A stretch of DNA of 5,358 bases from Caldilineales bacterium (GCA_021463315.1 JAJTXO010000329.1:1-5358); one strand, 5' to 3'. Shown: positions 1-5,358, numbered from the stretch's first letter. Numbers and translations: made by a program. The notes: a model not told the origin generated them from the sequence alone.

Positions 1-571
1 CCAGCTCGTCGGCTGAGAAGAGGCGGGCCTGGGCGTTGACCGGTGGAATGCCCATCAGGCGCACAATGCCGTTGCCGATGCCGTTCAGCACCAGCACGAT
101 CGGGGCGAAGAGCTGCCGCAGCACGCGCATCGGCCTGTCCAGTTGCAACACGGTGGTTTCGGCGTGTTGGATGGCCAGCGTCTTGGGCACCATCTCTCCC
201 AGCACCACATGCAGGTAGGTCAAGAGGCCGATCGCCAGGATGGTGGCGACGGTGTGCGACAGCGGCCCGGCCAGCGGGGTGATCTGGCTGAGCGGGCCTT
301 GCAGCCAGGCGGCCACGGTGTGCTCGCCGTACATGCCCAGCCCCAGGCTGGCGATGGTGATGCCGAACTGGGCGGTGGCCAGGTAGAGATTCTGCCGGGC
401 TGGATTGGCCTGGATCTCCAGGACATCCAGTGCGGCCCGCGAGCCGCGCTCGGCCGCCTGGGTGAGCCGGGTGCGCGGCGCGGCCACAATCGCGAATTCG
501 GCGGCCACGAAGAGGCCGTTGAGCAAGATCAGCGCGGCGATGATCAGCGTGGGCACGAGATAGTCGCTCAT
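1..571 (-). CDS. CNNM/CorC (HlyC/CorC) family membrane protein, partial (3' end outside window)
   Basis: This is the N-terminal 190 residues of a CNNM/CorC-type protein, a family linked to Mg2+/divalent cation export or homeostasis and often mislabelled 'hemolysin'. Visible is the transmembrane DUF21/CNNM domain: a hydrophobic first helix (about residues 6-28) ending in the family signature NGLFVAAEFA (18-27), then QFGITIASLGLGMYGE (68-83), a hydrophobic helix near 107-124, and GEMVPKTLAIQ (125-135). The CBS pair and C-terminal CorC_HlyC domain, expected next, would lie beyond the left edge. The ATG (571-569) is chosen because AAGGA sits 9 bases upstream and the family N-terminus fits. The start overlaps the stop of the upstream paralogue by four bases (ATGA), so the two are very probably co-transcribed and translationally coupled. 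The family is clear from the motifs. The transported ion and exact role are inferred, and whether the distal domains are intact cannot be seen. Confidence 0.93.
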   Translation of the reverse strand, partial: MSDYLVPTLIIAALILLNGLFVAAEFAIVAAPRTRLTQAAERGSRAALDVLEIQANPARQNLYLATAQFGITIASLGLGMYGEHTVAAWLQGPLSQITPLAGPLSHTVATILAIGLLTYLHVVLGEMVPKTLAIQHAETTVLQLDRPMRVLRQLFAPIVLVLNGIGNGIVRLMGIPPVNAQARLFSADEL

Positions 572-1905
572 GAGGCTGTTTCCTTGCTCATGCGCTCCAC
601 CTGGTCGGGCGTAGCCGGCAGGCTGACCGCGGTCACGCCGTTGCCCTCGACGCGCTCGACCCGCAGCGATGCACCGGCCACCTCGACCAGCTCACCCACC
701 TGCGGCACATGGGCCAGCTCGCTGAGCACCAGCCCGCCGATGGTGTCGGCCGCCGCGGTGGGCAGATGCAGGTCCAGCAGCTCGTTCAGATCCTCGATCA
801 GCCAGTCGCCGCGCACCAACACCCGGTTGCCCGGCAAGACGCGGAAGAGCGGGGTCTCCTGGTCGAATTCGTCCTGCACCTCGCCGAAGATCTCCTCGAT
901 CAGGTCTTCCAGGGTGACGATGCCGGCGGTGCCGCCGAACTCATCCAGCACGACCGCGACGTGGTTGCGCCGGCGCTGAAGCAGCGTGAAGGCTTCGTCG
1001 GCGGGCATCGATTCGGGGATGAACAGTGCGGGCGCCATCACCTGGCGCACGTCGACAGCCTCCAGCGGGGTTTGGGCGTGCAGGCAGAGCAGGTCTTTCA
1101 GATGCACCACGCCCACCACATTGTCGATGCTGCCCGCATAGAGGGGCAGGCGGGAAAAATGGGAGCTGGCCAGCAGGCTGAAAAGCTGCTCGTAGGGCGC
1201 GTCCACCGGCGCGGCCAGCACCCTGGTGCGTGGGGCCATGATCTGGCGCACGCTGGCGTGGCTCATCCAGAGCGTGTTTTCGATCAGGCGCCGCTCCTGC
1301 TGGTCCAACACGCCCCCCGCGCCGCTCTCCTCCACCAAAATGGCGATCTCCTCGGCCGTGTGGATGTGAACATGTTCGCGCACCGGCTCGACGCCAAACA
1401 GCCGCAGCAGCAGTTGCGAGCTGCCGTTGAACAGCCAGATCAGCGGCCGGAAGATGAGCAGCGACCAGCGCATGGGCGCGGCTGTGAGCATCGCCAGCCG
1501 CTCAGGATATTGCACGGCGATGTTCTTGGGCACCAGCTCGCCGATGATGACCTGAAAGCCGGTCAGAGTCACCAGCACCACGGTGGCCGCCAGCGACAGC
1601 GCGGTCGCACCCGACGAGATGCCTAGCTGCTCCAGCCAGGGCGCCACGATCGGGCTCAGCTCCGCCTGGGCATAGAAGCCCAGCACCAGGCTGGAGAGGG
1701 TGATGCCCAACTGGCAGGCCGCGATATAGGCGTCTAGCCGGCGGGGATCTTCGACCACGGGCAGAATCAGGCTGGCCAGGGAATTGCCCTCCTCGGCCAT
1801 CTGCGCCAGACGCGCGCGGCGGCTGCTGAGCGTGGCGAACTCAGCCGCGACATACAGGGCGTTGATCAACAGCAGCGCAACGATTACAGTGAGAATGACT
1901 AGCAA
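568..1905 (-). CDS. CNNM/CorC (HlyC/CorC) family protein with DUF21, CBS pair and CorC_HlyC domains
   Basis: A complete 445-residue integral membrane protein of normal length for the family. Residues 1-190 form the CNNM transmembrane domain with NALYVAAEFA (15-24), QLGITLSSLVLGF (65-77) and GELVPKNIA (122-130). Residues about 205-335 are the cytosolic CBS pair, starting near MAPRTRV (223-229), with SRLPLY (251-256) and the hallmark LDEFGGTAGIVTLEDLIEEI (320-339), then GEVQDEFD (341-348). Residues about 350-430 form the CorC_HlyC domain. Family members are implicated in Mg2+ or other divalent-cation efflux, with the CBS module binding nucleotides; the substrate here is inferred. The start is TTG (1905-1903): an in-frame TAG lies 14 codons upstream, there is no ATG or GTG in between, and GGGAG sits 7 bases before it. 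It is the first gene of a two-gene minus-strand operon and overlaps its paralogue by four bases. Confidence 0.95.
   Translation of the reverse strand: MLVILTVIVALLLINALYVAAEFATLSSRRARLAQMAEEGNSLASLILPVVEDPRRLDAYIAACQLGITLSSLVLGFYAQAELSPIVAPWLEQLGISSGATALSLAATVVLVTLTGFQVIIGELVPKNIAVQYPERLAMLTAAPMRWSLLIFRPLIWLFNGSSQLLLRLFGVEPVREHVHIHTAEEIAILVEESGAGGVLDQQERRLIENTLWMSHASVRQIMAPRTRVLAAPVDAPYEQLFSLLASSHFSRLPLYAGSIDNVVGVVHLKDLLCLHAQTPLEAVDVRQVMAPALFIPESMPADEAFTLLQRRRNHVAVVLDEFGGTAGIVTLEDLIEEIFGEVQDEFDQETPLFRVLPGNRVLVRGDWLIEDLNELLDLHLPTAAADTIGGLVLSELAHVPQVGELVEVAGASLRVERVEGNGVTAVSLPATPDQVERMSKETAS
581..585 (-). promoter_or_regulatory. Ribosome binding site of the second CNNM/CorC gene
   Basis: AAGGA read on the minus strand, 9 bases before the ATG at 571-569. 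It lies inside the last codons of the upstream gene (Lys-Glu of its C-terminus). It supports the ATG start in the ATGA overlap and would allow some independent initiation besides coupling. Confidence 0.7.
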
Positions 1906-1912
1906 AAGGTTG

Positions 1913-1917
1913 CTCCC
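1913..1917 (-). promoter_or_regulatory. Ribosome binding site deciding the TTG start
   Basis: GGGAG on the minus strand, 7 bases upstream of the TTG at 1905-1903. No ATG or GTG lies in frame between the upstream in-frame TAG and this TTG. The next in-frame ATG (residue 36) would remove the first membrane helix with its AEFA signature, so the spacing and the protein together fix TTG as the start. Confidence 0.7.
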
Positions 1918-1936
1918 AGCAGGATGATGCGCCTAT

Positions 1937-1966
1937 AGTATAAGCCCACTGGCGCTTCGTCCGCAA
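1937..1966 (-). promoter_or_regulatory. Sigma70-like promoter of the CNNM/CorC operon
   Basis: Minus strand: -35 TTGCGG (1966-1961, 3 of 6 to consensus), 18-base spacer, -10 TATACT (1942-1937, 5 of 6). The predicted start near 1930 gives a short leader of about 25 bases containing the GGGAG site. It lies back-to-back with the rightward promoter. Assigned by pattern only; the -35 is weak. Confidence 0.6.
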
Positions 1967-1977
1967 GTATGCCAGCA

Positions 1978-2006
1978 TTGCTCTTGGTTGTCTTCTATGC
2001 TATAAT
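1978..2006 (+). promoter_or_regulatory. Sigma70-like extended -10 promoter of the Wzz-like gene
   Basis: A perfect -10 TATAAT (2001-2006) is preceded by TGC (1998-2000), making an extended -10. A weak -35 TTGCTC (1978-1983) stands 17 bases upstream. The predicted start near 2013 leaves about 23 bases of leader with the ribosome binding site. The extended -10 would compensate for the poor -35. Confidence 0.7.
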
Positions 2007-2023
2007 CGCTGCCGTCAACCTCA

Positions 2024-2031
2024 GGAAGGAG
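2024..2031 (+). promoter_or_regulatory. Ribosome binding site of the Wzz-like gene
   Basis: GGAAGGAG with four bases before the ATG at 2036. This is a strong purine-rich match to the 16S tail with rather tight spacing. It supports the 2036 start over the out-of-frame ATG at 1969, which overlaps the promoter. Confidence 0.75.
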
Positions 2032-2035
2032 TCCT

Positions 2036-3226
2036 ATGTCCGGCGAAATCGACTTCTCGCTCATCTCCGCTGCCTTGCGCCGTCGTTGGTGGATCATCGT
2101 GCTCTGTCTGGCTGTCGCGCTGGGCATCGGCGTTGGCATTGGGCTGCTGCAAGGGCGGCGCTACGAGGCCAGCAACGTGTTGCTGGTGCAATCGCCCCGC
2201 TATCAATGGCGTTTTGCGGGGGAGATCACGGCCATCACCAGCCAGAGTCGCGACTTTCAGCGCGAGGTGCTGGCCATTGCCCGCAGCGGCGAGGTAGCCC
2301 AGGCTGCGGCGGCCGCCATGCCCTCCAGCGCTCAGGCTGAAGGCCTGGACGCGTCGGCGCTCACTGAGGCGATCACGGTGCGCGCCGGCGACGGCAACAC
2401 CATCGTCGTGGTGGCCACAGCCGCGGACTCGGACCAGGCCGCCGCGATGGCCCGTGCCTGGACGCAGGCGTTGATCGCCGCCGGCCGGGATGTCTACGGC
2501 ATGGTGGAGGATATGGCTTCCTTCGAGGCGGAGCTGCGTCTGTTGGAGACCGACCTGCGGGAGAAGGAAGCCGCGCTGGCCGCGGTGCGGGCGCGCACGG
2601 GGCTGTTCAGCAATGCCAATATGCCGGACGAGCTGATGGGCGCCAGTCTCAGCCTGCAGGAGGTCAACCGGCTGACGGAGAAGCTGGCCGAGTATACCCT
2701 GGCGGTGCAGCATGTGAACACCCTGCAGGATCAGTTGGCCGCGGCCGCGCCGGGCAGCGATCTGACGCAGTTGCCGTGGGAGCTGTTGGCCGGTCCTCCC
2801 TTCGACGAGCGGGCTGTTCTGACGGCTGAGCTCGCGCGCGCCAGCCTGGACGATCCCGCCCACCTGTTGGAGCTGTTGCAGCAGGAGCAGCGCGCGCTGC
2901 AGGCAACGGCCGACACCCTGGCCAGCCAGGCGGAGCAGCTACGCACCACGCTGGCCGCGGATTGGGAAGAGTACTCCAATGTCTCGCGCGAGCTGACCCA
3001 GGCGCGCGACCTGTATCAGATCATGCTGCGCAAGGTGAACGAGCTGCGGCTGCAGGATCTGCTGGATCCCAGCCTGCTGGCCCCTGTCGGCGGCGCGGAT
3101 CCGGTGATCAGCCATGTGCGCGGCCCGATGCTGGGCCTGCTGGCTACCGCGGCAGTGGCGGGTTTGATCGTCGGCCTGCTGGCCGCGGTGCTGGTCGAGC
3201 GGGCGCAGCGCAAGAAAGGAGCATAG
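2036..3226 (+). CDS. Wzz/chain-length-determinant-like protein (polysaccharide co-polymerase type, no kinase domain)
   Basis: A 396-residue protein with polysaccharide co-polymerase topology. A short basic cytosolic N-terminus (LRRRWW, 14-19) leads into membrane helix 1 (about 19-39). The beta-type segment YEASNVLLVQ (43-52) resembles the start of the Wzz N-terminal domain. A long extracytoplasmic, mostly helical region follows, with Ala/Leu/Glu/Gln-rich likely coiled-coil stretches near 160-185, 205-240 and 278-340. Helix 2 (about 363-387) ends in a basic tail (ERAQRKKGA). Known relatives set the length of exported O-antigen, capsule or exopolysaccharide chains. That role here is inferred from layout rather than a decisive catalytic motif. 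No Walker A/B tyrosine-kinase domain follows helix 2, and no glycosyltransferase, Wzx or Wzy gene is visible. It has its own promoter, and no terminator is seen after the TAG, so read-through into the ligase leader is possible. A general coiled-coil membrane protein is the main alternative. Confidence 0.8.
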   Translation: MSGEIDFSLISAALRRRWWIIVLCLAVALGIGVGIGLLQGRRYEASNVLLVQSPRYQWRFAGEITAITSQSRDFQREVLAIARSGEVAQAAAAAMPSSAQAEGLDASALTEAITVRAGDGNTIVVVATAADSDQAAAMARAWTQALIAAGRDVYGMVEDMASFEAELRLLETDLREKEAALAAVRARTGLFSNANMPDELMGASLSLQEVNRLTEKLAEYTLAVQHVNTLQDQLAAAAPGSDLTQLPWELLAGPPFDERAVLTAELARASLDDPAHLLELLQQEQRALQATADTLASQAEQLRTTLAADWEEYSNVSRELTQARDLYQIMLRKVNELRLQDLLDPSLLAPVGGADPVISHVRGPMLGLLATAAVAGLIVGLLAAVLVERAQRKKGA

Positions 3227-3251
3227 ATCGGCAGAATGGTCGCCTCCTGTA

Positions 3252-3281
3252 TTGACAAACAAGGGCCAAGTCTGGTATATT
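3252..3281 (+). promoter_or_regulatory. Strong sigma70-like promoter of the acyl-CoA ligase gene
   Basis: A perfect -35 TTGACA (3252-3257), 18-base spacer and -10 TATATT (3276-3281, 5 of 6) preceded by TGG (3273-3275), an extended -10. It starts 25 bases after the stop of the Wzz-like gene. The predicted start is near 3288, about 215 bases before the ligase ATG. This is the best-matching full promoter in the window. Confidence 0.75.
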
Positions 3282-3389
3282 TGAGCTACAATGCCGCGCT
3301 GCATCATCAGCGAGGCAGCGTAGCCAGCCTGGTTCTCGCAGCCGATCCTCGTGGTTGCCTCTCACTCGGTTCGAGGTGTCAAATCGCAG

Positions 3390-3450
3390 CTGCTCAGCCA
3401 TCCGTGCCGGGCGCTTGAATCGGTGTTTCAAGCGCCTGACATCTGAGCAG
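3390..3450 (+). repeat. Nested inverted repeat (stem-loop within a stem)
   Basis: The inner stem GGCGCTTGAA (3410-3419) pairs perfectly with TTCAAGCGCC (3427-3436) across a 7-base loop. It extends by one G-U and one C-G pair (3409-3437, 3408-3438). The outer stem CTGCTCAG (3390-3397) pairs perfectly with CTGAGCAG (3443-3450). They are joined by an asymmetric internal loop of 10 bases on the left and 4 on the right. There is no T-run after it, so it is not a standard intrinsic terminator. It could be an RNA regulatory structure, or the inner repeat could be an operator for a dimeric repressor. Confidence 0.75.
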
Positions 3451-3484
3451 GTGCGGCAAGTCAATCAATTTCGCCTTGGTGTGC

Positions 3485-3492
3485 AGGAGGAG
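3485..3492 (+). promoter_or_regulatory. Ribosome binding site deciding the ligase start
   Basis: AGGAGGAG, 10 bases before the ATG at 3503. It lies downstream of the in-frame TTG at 3476, so that longer start would place the site inside the coding region. ATG 3503 is therefore preferred, giving 564 residues. Confidence 0.8.
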
Positions 3493-3502
3493 ACGACAGT
3501 TC

Positions 3503-5197
3503 ATGGACAACAAACCCTGGTTGAAGAACTACGACAAGGGCGTGCCCGCCACGCTCCAGCCCTACGTGCAGCAGACCATCGTCGATTTGATGCGCGAGAC
3601 GGTCAGCCAACGGCCCGATCATATGGCGCTCTATTTCAAGGGCACCAAGATGAGCTATGGCCAATTGGACCAGTTGAGCGACCAGTTCGCCAATGCGCTG
3701 ATTGCTATGGGCGTCAAGAAGGGCGACCGCGTGGCGTTGGTGATGCCCAACATCCCACAGTTCGTGGTGGCTGAATTCGGCGCCTGGAAGGCTGGCGCGG
3801 TGGCGGCCTGCATCAACCCGCTCTACACCGAATATGAGCTGGAGCACGCGCTGAACGAGTGCGGCGCTGAGACGGCCGTGGTGATGACCCTCTTCTACGA
3901 CAAGGTCAAGCACGTCCAGGCCAAGACCAAGGTCAAGCGCGTCATCGCGGCCAACATCCGGGAATATCTGCCCTTCATTGTGCGCCTGCTCTTCACCCTG
4001 GTCAAGGAAAAGAAGGACGGCCACCGCATCGTTCTGCAGCAGGGCGATTTCTGGTTCCAGGACCTGCTGAAGCAGTATAAGGGTTCCGGCCGGCCCACGG
4101 TGACGGTCAACCCCAGCGACAACGCGATCATCCTCTTCACCGGCGGCACCACCGGTCTTTCCAAGGCCGCGGTGGGATCGCACGAGGGGCTGGTGATCTC
4201 GGGCAAGCAGATCTTCGCCTGGTTCCGGAACATCCTGAAGGAGTACAACGAAGTCTTCCTGACCGCGCTGCCGCTGTTCCACGTCTTCGCCAACGCCGGC
4301 GTGCAGATGGCGGTTCTGGCCAGCCGCGGCAGCATGGTGCTGGTGCCCAACGCGCGCGATATCCCCGACGTGATGAAGACGATCGAGAAGACCAAGGCGA
4401 CCTTCTTCCCCTCGGTGCCGACCATGTTCAACGCCATGTTGAACCATCCCATGGTTACAGAAGGCAAGGTGGACCTGCGATCCATCAAGCTGTGCATCTC
4501 TGGTGCATCCGCGCTGTTGCAGGACACCAAGGAGAACTTCGAGAAGCTGACCGGTAGCCGCATCGTGGAAGGCTACGCCCTGACCGAATCGATGATGGCC
4601 ATCTGCTGCACCCCGGTGGAGGGCAAGTACAAGCTGGGCTCCATCGGCATGCCGGTCTCCGATGTCTTCGTGCGCATCGCCGACGTGGAGGATGGCAACA
4701 AGACCCTGGCGCTGGGCGAGGGCAACGTGGGCGAGCTGGTGATCCGGGCGCCGCAGTTGATGCTGGGCTACTGGCAACGGCCGGAGGCGACGGCTGAGAT
4801 GCTCAAGGGCGGCGAGCTCTTCACCGGCGACCTGGGCTACATGGACGAGGACGGCTATCTCTTCATCGTCGATCGCAAGAAGGACGTGGTCAAGGTTTCG
4901 GGCTTCCAGGTCTGGCCGCGCGAGGTGGAAGAGGTGTTGGCCATGCATCCCAAGGTGATGGAAGTGGCCGTGGCCGGCATCCCTGACCCGCGCACCACCG
5001 AGGCGGTCAAGGCATGGATCGTGTTGCGCCCAGGCGTAGCCGCCACTGCCGATGAGATTCAGGGCTACTGCAAAGAGAAGCTGACCGGCTACAAGGTGCC
5101 GCGCTTCGTCGAGTTCCGCTCGGAGCTGCCCAAGAGCACCGTGGGCAAGGTGTTGCGCCGCGAGTTGGTCAAGGAAGAGCTGGAGAAGTCCAAGTAG
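3503..5197 (+). CDS. Long-chain fatty-acid-CoA ligase (AMP-forming, FadD/LcfA-like)
   Basis: A 564-residue adenylate-forming enzyme of the usual FadD length. It should activate fatty acids with ATP and CoA, via an acyl-AMP, for beta-oxidation or lipid synthesis. Motifs in order: MPNIPQF (81-87); the ATP-binding P-loop LFTGGTTGLSKAA (211-223); PLFHVFA (257-263); EGYALTE (356-362); TGD (441-443); DRKKD (457-461); GFQVWPREVE (467-476, the hinge-side motif); and the C-terminal PKSTVGKVLRRE (543-554), whose K549 is the expected catalytic lysine for adenylation. The hydrophobic stretch YLPFIVRLLFTLV (155-167) followed by a Lys-rich patch resembles the membrane-associating region of long-chain members. 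The P-loop has Ser-Lys-Ala where Pro-Lys-Gly is usual. Chain-length preference cannot be read from sequence. The gene stands alone with its own promoter, long leader and terminator; no other beta-oxidation gene is in view. Confidence 0.95.
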   Translation: MDNKPWLKNYDKGVPATLQPYVQQTIVDLMRETVSQRPDHMALYFKGTKMSYGQLDQLSDQFANALIAMGVKKGDRVALVMPNIPQFVVAEFGAWKAGAVAACINPLYTEYELEHALNECGAETAVVMTLFYDKVKHVQAKTKVKRVIAANIREYLPFIVRLLFTLVKEKKDGHRIVLQQGDFWFQDLLKQYKGSGRPTVTVNPSDNAIILFTGGTTGLSKAAVGSHEGLVISGKQIFAWFRNILKEYNEVFLTALPLFHVFANAGVQMAVLASRGSMVLVPNARDIPDVMKTIEKTKATFFPSVPTMFNAMLNHPMVTEGKVDLRSIKLCISGASALLQDTKENFEKLTGSRIVEGYALTESMMAICCTPVEGKYKLGSIGMPVSDVFVRIADVEDGNKTLALGEGNVGELVIRAPQLMLGYWQRPEATAEMLKGGELFTGDLGYMDEDGYLFIVDRKKDVVKVSGFQVWPREVEEVLAMHPKVMEVAVAGIPDPRTTEAVKAWIVLRPGVAATADEIQGYCKEKLTGYKVPRFVEFRSELPKSTVGKVLRRELVKEELEKSK

Positions 5198-5230
5198 CCA
5201 AGCCGCTGGGTTTCATGATGTGATGCTTCC

Positions 5231-5271
5231 CAAAACGTGACCAGAGGCTCGCACTGGTCACGTTTTGCTTT
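5231..5271 (+). terminator. Rho-independent terminator, probably bidirectional
   Basis: A perfect 14-bp stem (5231-5244 with 5254-5267), CAAAACGTGACCAG against its reverse complement, with a 9-base loop. It is followed on the plus strand by TTTTGCTTT. The stem's own A-run on the left gives T's on the minus strand, so it could stop transcription both ways. It begins 34 bases after the ligase TAG and closes that transcription unit. Confidence 0.88.
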
Positions 5272-5311
5272 GCAAGAGCGCGCCGCTGTTCTGTCAATCC
5301 TCCCTTCCCCT

Positions 5312-5358
5312 ATGACTGACACTTACACAAGACGTGCGCTGCGGCGGCTGCTGCGGGT
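5312..5358 (+). CDS. Possible start of a rightward gene, partial (3' end outside window)
   Basis: An open frame from ATG 5312 to the window edge, reading MTDTYTRRALRRLLR. It lies 45 bases after the ligase terminator, where a new gene could begin. There is no Shine-Dalgarno-like sequence; the bases before the ATG are pyrimidine-rich (TCCTCCCTTCCCC). A weak promoter-like TTGCAA (5270-5275) has no good -10 partner. The TRRALRR run loosely resembles a twin-arginine motif or a basic N-terminus before a membrane helix, but the next residues are not visible. Function is unknown, and this may not be a real start. Confidence 0.3.
   Translation, partial: MTDTYTRRALRRLLR

Larger units (their letters stand above)
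3288..3502 (+). other. Long structured 5' leader of the acyl-CoA ligase gene
   Basis: Between the predicted transcription start and the ATG lie about 215 bases with no convincing gene. By eye they hold several potential RNA hairpins. One is CGCTGC/GCAGCG (3297-3302 with 3315-3320, 12-base loop). A small one at 3363-3378 has one bulged G. The third is the large nested element at 3390-3450. The leader ends with the AGGAGGAG ribosome binding site. No known riboswitch class is recognised. Most bacterial sigma70 leaders are much shorter, so a regulatory role is plausible but inferred. The leader could also hide a second, closer promoter. Confidence 0.45.

Noticed and set aside
143..979. A 278-codon plus-strand open frame across both CNNM/CorC genes
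   Set aside because: It spans the junction of two well-supported minus-strand genes. Its composition is low-complexity Gly/Gln/Arg then Ser/Thr, typical of an antisense shadow.
709..1626. A 305-codon plus-strand open frame opposite the CNNM/CorC gene
   Set aside because: Same GC-bias shadow effect: His/Gln/Arg-rich composition with no domain, and the minus-strand gene carries all CNNM, CBS and CorC motifs.
1969..2340. ATG at 1969 opening a 123-codon plus-strand frame
   Set aside because: It begins before the rightward promoter's -35 and runs out of frame with the Wzz-like gene. The later part is Arg/Gly-rich shadow sequence.
2021..2863. A 280-codon minus-strand open frame opposite the Wzz-like gene
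   Set aside because: No domain or membrane pattern, Gln/Arg/Gly-rich. It would cover the ribosome binding site and start of the well-supported plus-strand gene.
3287..3292. TACAAT as an alternative -10 for the ligase promoter
   Set aside because: There is no -35 at a suitable distance (TTGACA is 29 bases away), while TATATT at 3276 has correct spacing and a TGn extension.
3363..3378. GGTTCGAGG, resembling a tRNA T-arm
   Set aside because: No acceptor, D-arm or anticodon arm can be placed around it. It is a small hairpin only.
3236..3418. A 60-codon open frame in the ligase leader
   Set aside because: It starts upstream of and runs through the strong promoter, so the ligase transcript would lack its start. 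Its product shows no pattern. An AAGGAG lies 14 bases before it, too far for a good site.
3415..3442. TTGAAT ... TGACAT as a second, closer promoter for the ligase
   Set aside because: The would-be -10 matches only 3 of 6 positions, and both halves lie within the inverted repeat, so the match is probably a by-product of it.
3476..3502. In-frame TTG at 3476 as an earlier start of the ligase
   Set aside because: It has no ribosome binding site of its own, would put AGGAGGAG inside the coding region, and adds an Arg-rich tail (VCRRRRQF) that looks like translated Shine-Dalgarno sequence.
3461..4948. A 495-codon open frame on the minus strand, opposite the acyl-CoA ligase
   Set aside because: Its product is rich in His, Gln, Asp, Leu and Val with no recognisable domain, as expected from the complement of a GC-rich gene with strong third-position bias. 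The plus strand holds a complete, motif-rich enzyme.

Overview
The window is a GC-rich bacterial chromosomal segment with ordinary housekeeping-type genes. It holds no sign of a phage, insertion sequence, CRISPR array, tRNA or rRNA. Tandem CNNM/CorC-type membrane proteins, a stand-alone Wzz-like protein and a FadD/LcfA-like acyl-CoA ligase would fit a GC-rich environmental lineage. Chloroflexota (Anaerolineae/Caldilineae-like) is my best guess from the general look of the proteins, but nothing here proves it.

Left third (1-1905, minus strand): two paralogous CNNM/CorC (HlyC/CorC, DUF21-CBS) membrane proteins form a tight operon. The first gene (568-1905, TTG start) is complete. The second (571 down to the left edge) is cut off by the window. 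They overlap by four bases (ATGA), which suggests translational coupling. A sigma70-like promoter (-10 TATACT) lies just upstream of the first gene.

Middle (1906-3226): a 130-base divergent intergenic region carries back-to-back promoters. The rightward one has a perfect extended -10 (TGC-TATAAT) and drives a 396-residue protein with the layout of a polysaccharide co-polymerase (Wzz/chain-length determinant): one membrane helix at each end and a helical extracytoplasmic middle. It has no kinase domain and no polysaccharide genes next to it.

Right (3227-5358): a second strong promoter (TTGACA-18-TATATT with a TGn extension) lies 215-220 bases before the next good start codon. This implies a long 5' leader containing a nested, perfectly base-paired inverted repeat. 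The gene after it encodes a 564-residue long-chain fatty-acid-CoA ligase with all main adenylation motifs, followed by a near-ideal 14-bp terminator hairpin. The last 47 bases may be the start of another rightward gene.

The parts are largely separate transcription units: a membrane/ion-transport operon (minus), a surface-polysaccharide or envelope protein (plus), and a fatty-acid activation gene (plus). I did not find convincing evidence of an undescribed multi-gene system. The best unexplained signal is the structured leader of the acyl-CoA ligase gene.
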